Source: Flavobacteriaceae bacterium | GTDB taxonomy: Bacteria; Bacteroidota; Bacteroidia; Flavobacteriales; Flavobacteriaceae | DNA: 34,443 bases | Assembly: GCA_021647835.1 (NCBI GenBank) | Contig: JAKITY010000007.1 | Span: 1 to 34,443 of the forward strand | Direction of reading: 5' to 3' | In this document: one piece after another, positions 29,321 to 34,443 of the stretch | Numbering within the stretch: the first letter of the stretch is position 1 | Layout of the letters: each line of letters opens with the position of its first letter | Translations under genes and position numbers: made by a program | Notes under the pieces: model-generated | What the model saw: the letters and a program-made list of their open reading frames with translations, nothing else | Told to the model about the DNA's origin: nothing | Databases searched by the model: none

Positions 29321-29399
29321 TATAAATAAGTTTGTTTTAAGAGAATCAATATGTTTATTTTAAAATTCACTATCTTTAACTCTCTTAAAACTCTCTATT

Positions 29400-29861
29400 A
29401 TGGCTTTTAAAAACTTTAGTGCTCCAAAAAAACGATCAGAAAAACCTTTAAGAGAACCAATTTTGGTGTCAGATTATATGACGACAAATTTGATAACATT
29501 TAAGCCCGATCAATCGGTTCTTGAAGTGATAGATTTACTTATTGAAAATCGAATTTCTGGCAGTCCTGTAATAAACGAAAAGGGCGAATTAATGGGAATT
29601 ATCTCTGAAGGTGATTGTATTAAACAAATCTCTGAAAGTCGTTATTTTAACATGCCAATGACCGACACAAAAGTAGAAAGCCACATGATTAAAGATGTTG
29701 ATACAATTGATGGTAATATGAATATTTTTGACGCTGCAAATAAATTTTTGCAATCTAAAAGACGGCGTTTTCCAATTGTAGAAAACGGGAAATTAGTTGG
29801 TCAAATAAGCCAAAAAGATATTCTCAAAGCTGCTTTAAATCAAAAGGGAAATAATTGGTAA
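29400..29861 (+). CDS. CBS domain-pair protein
   Basis: Two CBS motifs: VSDYMTTNLITFKPDQSVLEVIDLLIENRISGSPVINEKGELMGIISEGD and VESHMIKDVDTIDGN...RRFPIVENGKLVGQISQKDIL. Confidence 0.9.
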   Translation: MAFKNFSAPKKRSEKPLREPILVSDYMTTNLITFKPDQSVLEVIDLLIENRISGSPVINEKGELMGIISEGDCIKQISESRYFNMPMTDTKVESHMIKDVDTIDGNMNIFDAANKFLQSKRRRFPIVENGKLVGQISQKDILKAALNQKGNNW

Positions 29862-29868
29862 TTACTTT

Positions 29869-32193
29869 TTAAAACCTTATTTCTTTTTTAACAATCGTTG
29901 CATCATTTATAACAAAAGGTGTTGGCATCATTTTACTATCTTTTCTTGGTGTAACTTTTAAAAGTTGGTTGGTAAACAAATCGTATTTTACCTCACGAAT
30001 TTCTAATGTTGGATTTACTTTTGAACTGATAACATATTCTAACTCTATAACTTCATTTGGTTTTGTATAATAATAACTTAATACATTTTTTCGTTTACCT
30101 GTATCAAAAGCATACAGTTGATTTTTAGGCCGTTTCAATGCTTCCCCATTTACTATAAATGAGTTGAAAACAATAGAATCTTTCGCTATTAACTCCACTC
30201 TATTAGCATTTCTCAATGTTTCTATACGCAACTTTATATGCCTATTTTCACCTTCAATACTATCTAACAAAATAGTTGTAATAGGTTGCTTTAAATCAAC
30301 TACTTCTGTCTTTTTATGTAATTTATATTTCGAATAATATTTACTTGCTGTGGCACTTTTAACAAAACTTCCTTTGGCTGGATCATCAGTCAAATACGCT
30401 TTATTATAATTATTTACTTTACTTTCATAACTTGCCCAAAACGCCTCTTTTTTATCCGTATCAAGTACATAAATTAGACTTGTTGGCTGTTTTCTGTCTT
30501 CCGAATAATCTGATTGAAAAGATGCTTTTGTAAATAAAAAAATAGCAATCATTAAAAATAAAAGATGTAATTTTTTTATACTTTTATACTGATAAAATAT
30601 AGGTAGTAATAACCCAAATAAAAGAACAACAAAAACAGCGCTAACCCCTAACATTTTTAACCCTAAACCGACTGGAAACATTTTTACCAAAGGCGCAAAG
30701 ACAATTAATAATGGAATTGACAACAAAGCAATTGTTATTGTTTTATTTTCTGATGTGTTTGACGACAATAAAACCATCAGCGAAATCAACGCAAGAAATA
30801 CTGGGAAAATAAAAAATCCTGCTCCTTGAAGTTTTAAAACGATCAGAAAATTAATGATTATCCAAATAAAAATTGGAGCAACAATTAAGTTTTCTGATGA
30901 ATATTTATTGAAATAACGCTTATAAATCCAAGATGAAATTGCCAATGCTAAAATAGCAAAAGCAACAATATACCAATGACCATTATAGGTAAAACCATGT
31001 AAAATATCATTGTATTGTGGATAGATTTGTTTGAGTAATTTCCAGCCAAAAACCGCTACCAAAGCACTGATAATTAAAGAACCTAAAAACGGAACAAAAC
31101 CGATTAACATCTCTTTTATTGTTAATTTTTTTCGACTGACACCAATAAATATCAGTATAAAAAACAGAATTACGGCTACAATAAATGATGGTAAAACCCA
31201 TGAAAACGGATATGTGACCAATCCAATTTTAGGAAAAGAAAAGTAAACATCATCTGATGTTGCATCAAGATTTTCTAAATTAGAATTTGCAAAATACGGA
31301 AGTAAAGTCATCAAGTAATCACCTTGTTGCTCCAAAGTATTTCTATCCAGTCGTTCATAAGTGTCTTGCGCTGTGTGATAATCAAAATGGTCATCGATAA
31401 ATGCAAAATTAAATCCGTTGATATTGGCGTCTTCTCTAAAAATCGTTAAATCTGTATCATTTGGCAGCATTTTATAAATGCTATACATCAACGAATTAGC
31501 AACTGGAAAATTTGGTTTTGCTTTGTTAAACGCTTTAATTAATTCTTTATTTCCACCGTTTGTTTCGAGTAACATATAACTTGGACCTCCACTTCCGCGA
31601 GCCTCAAAATTAAGTACTAAACCAACATCTTTTATCCAACGATGATGATTTACAAAGGCAACAGCACCTAATAATCCGATTTCTTCAGCATCAGAAAATA
31701 AAACAATTACATCATTTTTTGGAGCCTTATTGTTTGCCAAAAACGCACGAACACCTTCTAAAATTGTTACAATTCCACTTCCTGCATCACTTGCACCCAA
31801 AGAAGAATGTACAGCCGAATCATAATGTGCTAATAATAATAATAAGGCTTTGCTGTTTTTGTTAGAACCTTCAATTTTTGCAATGATATTAACTGTATTT
31901 ACGGCAGCTTTCCATTTATTATTTATCGCAATCTGTTCTTGAAGTTCTACTTGCAACCCCAATTTTTCTAATTCTAATACTAAATATTCTCGTACATTTT
32001 TGTGCGATTCTGTTCCTACATAATGTGGCTTTTTGGTTATTTCTTTTAAATGAATTAACGCTCTCTCAGTAGAAAACTCAGTTAAAGGCGTATTTATATC
32101 GGATATTTTACTTGGTAAAAGGCTGTAAAAACTATAATAGATTGTTGCTATTAATATGAGCAACGATAAGGCTTTGGTGTATTTTAATTTCAT
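29869..32193 (-). CDS. M28-family metallopeptidase with a multi-TM C-terminal region
   Basis: LLLLAHYDSAVHSSLGASDAGSGIVTILE, LFSDAEEIGLLGA, LNFEARGSGGPSYMLLE, FIDDHFDYHTAQDTYERLD; several TM helices after ~residue 330. Confidence 0.88.
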   Translation of the reverse strand: MKLKYTKALSLLILIATIYYSFYSLLPSKISDINTPLTEFSTERALIHLKEITKKPHYVGTESHKNVREYLVLELEKLGLQVELQEQIAINNKWKAAVNTVNIIAKIEGSNKNSKALLLLLAHYDSAVHSSLGASDAGSGIVTILEGVRAFLANNKAPKNDVIVLFSDAEEIGLLGAVAFVNHHRWIKDVGLVLNFEARGSGGPSYMLLETNGGNKELIKAFNKAKPNFPVANSLMYSIYKMLPNDTDLTIFREDANINGFNFAFIDDHFDYHTAQDTYERLDRNTLEQQGDYLMTLLPYFANSNLENLDATSDDVYFSFPKIGLVTYPFSWVLPSFIVAVILFFILIFIGVSRKKLTIKEMLIGFVPFLGSLIISALVAVFGWKLLKQIYPQYNDILHGFTYNGHWYIVAFAILALAISSWIYKRYFNKYSSENLIVAPIFIWIIINFLIVLKLQGAGFFIFPVFLALISLMVLLSSNTSENKTITIALLSIPLLIVFAPLVKMFPVGLGLKMLGVSAVFVVLLFGLLLPIFYQYKSIKKLHLLFLMIAIFLFTKASFQSDYSEDRKQPTSLIYVLDTDKKEAFWASYESKVNNYNKAYLTDDPAKGSFVKSATASKYYSKYKLHKKTEVVDLKQPITTILLDSIEGENRHIKLRIETLRNANRVELIAKDSIVFNSFIVNGEALKRPKNQLYAFDTGKRKNVLSYYYTKPNEVIELEYVISSKVNPTLEIREVKYDLFTNQLLKVTPRKDSKMMPTPFVINDATIVKKEIRF

Positions 32194-32196
32194 CTG

Positions 32197-32547
32197 TTAA
32201 ATGGATTTAATCAATAAATAATAATCGTTTTCAAGGGCTAAATATCCTTGATCATACACATAAAAATAGGTCTTTCCGGCTTTTGTTGTATAGATTGATG
32301 TAAAAGTGTTGAAGTCAAAATTATTACTCAATAATTTTACTCGAGTTACCGTTGTTTTTCCTGTAGTGTTGAGCTTGCAGAGTGTTTTGTAGTTTTTTCG
32401 TAAACGATAATTTACATTTCGAATCATGTTTTTACTTTCTTTATCAATCTTATTATTATAGGTGTTTCTACAATAATCTGAACAAAATTTCTTGTCAATT
32501 CTTCCTTTAAACGGCTCTGAACACTCTAAACATTTTTGTGATTCCAT
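32197..32547 (-). CDS. Small zinc-ribbon hypothetical protein
   Basis: MESQKCLECSEPFKGRIDKKFCSDYCRNTYNNK: CxxC...CxxxC zinc-ribbon; start placed at internal Met. Confidence 0.7.
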   Translation of the reverse strand: MESQKCLECSEPFKGRIDKKFCSDYCRNTYNNKIDKESKNMIRNVNYRLRKNYKTLCKLNTTGKTTVTRVKLLSNNFDFNTFTSIYTTKAGKTYFYVYDQGYLALENDYYLLIKSI

Positions 32548-32708
32548 ACATCTAAAGTACAAAATATTATTTGAATGTAGTCGATTCCATTCAATTACTA
32601 TCGAAAGTAACCGTTTAACAACCGATAATTATTAAAAACCTATCGCACCTTTGCAGTGTCAAAACGAATTGACAAACAATAATTATAATAAAAATTAAAA
32701 CTTATCTT

Positions 32709-33410
32709 ATGAGTACGTTAAGAAACAAAGTACAGTTGATTGGAAACTTAGGAAACAATCCAGAAATTATCACTTTAGAAAGTGGTAAAAAATTAGCAAA
32801 ATTTTCACTTGCTACAAATGAATCTTATAAAAATGCACAAGGCGAAAAAGTAACAGACACACAATGGACAAATATTGTGGCTTGGAATAAAACGGCCGAA
32901 ATCGTAGAAAAATATTTGGAGAAAGGAAATCAAATTGCGATTGTGTCAAACGATCCGACTGGAAGCTACAAAGTACTTTTAAACCGTTCAGCGGGCGAAT
33001 TGAAATTGTGCATGGATGTTCCTGAATTTGACCAAAAAGGATATTATCTCTACACCGCAGGGAATGTGGAGAAGCATGATTCCCTAACTATTTTAAAGCA
33101 AATTCAAACTGATGCGATCAATATTGATGGTGAGATGTGCAAAGGGTTCACTGTAGTAACCGATAACGGAAGTGCTATCGCATATTTCAGCTCCGAAGAA
33201 GTTGATTTAACTGGGTTTTCAGAATATTTCAACGATCCAATATATGAATTATTGGACACCTTCGATTCGAAAAAACTACCTAAAAAAATGGTTGTGAATA
33301 AAAACACAGGTTCATATACGGTTGACCTAGTAGCTGAGACTCAAACTCTCGATCCTTCCATTTTTGAAGTTCCAACAGGATATAATCAATTTCAAGTTAC
33401 AGGAGAATAA
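32709..33410 (+). CDS. Chimeric ORF: SSB N-terminal half fused to unrelated C-terminal sequence
   Basis: Residues 1-~78 match SSB (MSTLRNKVQLIGNLGNNPEI...WTNIVAWNKTAEIVEKYLEKGNQIAI). From VSNDPTGSYKVLLNRSAGELKL onward SSB similarity stops and the DDxPF-type acidic tail is absent. Confidence 0.8.
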   Translation: MSTLRNKVQLIGNLGNNPEIITLESGKKLAKFSLATNESYKNAQGEKVTDTQWTNIVAWNKTAEIVEKYLEKGNQIAIVSNDPTGSYKVLLNRSAGELKLCMDVPEFDQKGYYLYTAGNVEKHDSLTILKQIQTDAINIDGEMCKGFTVVTDNGSAIAYFSSEEVDLTGFSEYFNDPIYELLDTFDSKKLPKKMVVNKNTGSYTVDLVAETQTLDPSIFEVPTGYNQFQVTGE

Positions 33411-33413
33411 CCG

Positions 33414-34443
33414 ATGAAGCACTTTGCTTGGATAGCGTTTTTGATTTCTTTGCCCGTTTTCGGTCAAGATGCAACGGTATTCAATCAATCGAATGTGTTG
33501 TTTATTTCTGAAGATGCAGAAATGCATGTCTTTGGTGATATAATAACAGATGGACCTATTTCCATTCTTGAAAACGAAGGATTTATCCAAACGTATGACG
33601 ATGTAACACCAGGGAATTTTGAACTTCAAAATGAAGGAATCGTAATTTCTAAAGGTGATTACATGATTGAAAATGATTGGACGAACAATGGTCTGCTTCT
33701 GATTTCTGAAGGAATGGTGGAAATGTACGGAGCCAATCAATGGTTTTATGGTGACAGCATTTCACGCTTTTGGGATTTACAACTTACTGGTTTTAATATC
33801 AAAGAACAAGCACAAGACATCCGTGTTCGAAGTATTTTGGATTTAACCAATCGAGAACTAGCAGTTCATGCGCAAACATTGTATGTAGATAGTTCAAATG
33901 CGAACGCAATTATCTTCGATCAAACATTCGGCGTTGAAGGAATGATTAGCACGGATCAAGATGGATTCATCAAAAAGTACCTTCTTCAAAATGAACTGAA
34001 TGTAATTCCAACTGGTTCCAAGCAAGGTTCTACACGTCATCGCCCGATTAAAGTATTGATGACTTCGGCTGATGCCAGTGATACAGCAATCATTACGTTT
34101 CATCATCACACGCCAGATTTAGTAAGTGCATTCGAAGCTGACACGGATACGTCGCTTTGTAAAATTCAGAATCAATACTTCTACACATTCAACTCAGCGA
34201 ATCCAACAAATCGTTACCAACTTGATTTCGCGCACTATCCTCCAATTGATGGATTTTATCCTGATGTTGCGCAATGGAACAGCCCTACTTGGCGCGTAGT
34301 TTACGATCATGGAAATTACACCGATCCAAATTACAGCTACGTAAGTACCTTCAATGAGTCTGATTTCGTCGATGAGCATTATACTTTGGCGTACAAAACT
34401 CCAGATGCTCCATACATGATTTTTGATAGCACTGAATGTTACG
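33414..34443 (+). CDS. Predicted secreted protein, partial (runs off window end)
   Basis: Not in the supplied ORF track; reads open from ATG at 33414: MKHFAWIAFLISLPVFGQDATVFNQSNVLFISEDAEMHVFGDIITDGPISILENEG...FDSTECY, with a signal peptide and no stop before 34443. Confidence 0.75.
   Translation, partial: MKHFAWIAFLISLPVFGQDATVFNQSNVLFISEDAEMHVFGDIITDGPISILENEGFIQTYDDVTPGNFELQNEGIVISKGDYMIENDWTNNGLLLISEGMVEMYGANQWFYGDSISRFWDLQLTGFNIKEQAQDIRVRSILDLTNRELAVHAQTLYVDSSNANAIIFDQTFGVEGMISTDQDGFIKKYLLQNELNVIPTGSKQGSTRHRPIKVLMTSADASDTAIITFHHHTPDLVSAFEADTDTSLCKIQNQYFYTFNSANPTNRYQLDFAHYPPIDGFYPDVAQWNSPTWRVVYDHGNYTDPNYSYVSTFNESDFVDEHYTLAYKTPDAPYMIFDSTECY

Noticed and set aside
33327-34379. Minus-strand ORFs (137, 71 and 61 aa) near the window end
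   Set aside because: Antisense to the open plus-strand reading frame from 33414, which has a signal peptide and coherent composition.

Overview
The window is AT-rich Bacteroidota DNA, most likely Flavobacteriaceae (TAnnTTTG-type promoter, IPExxxVDY gene between rnc and pyk, MbnP-type and choice-of-anchor B lipoproteins). It carries mostly core loci: a MutS-like ATPase, sdhCAB, an M24 aminopeptidase, thiL, a split SUF Fe-S cluster locus (sufA-like/sufB/sufC/sufD ... sufS), purN, acpP-fabF-rnc-IPExxxVDY-pyk, and several hydrolases. There is also a run of four putative surface lipoproteins that includes an MbnP-like protein and a MauG/MbnH-like di-heme protein. The most interesting signal is a pair of ~440-bp elements placed exactly between operon genes. 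Each encodes a four-helix-bundle (23S rRNA IVS/S23-type) protein. The one between the sufA-like gene and sufB (15107-15548) has 39-bp terminal inverted repeats (37/39 matching by eye), with one arm lacking C and the other lacking G. The one between sdhA and sdhB (2970-3406) has a nonsense mutation and degenerate repeats. These look like mRNA-borne relatives of the 23S rRNA intervening sequence. A second notable anomaly is an SSB reading frame that loses SSB similarity in mid OB-fold at about 32,940, where GC content also rises. This is either a recombination junction or an assembly chimera, so everything after that point should be treated with caution. Several families of long intergenic palindromes are present, including one nested inside another. 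No tRNA, rRNA or CRISPR was seen.
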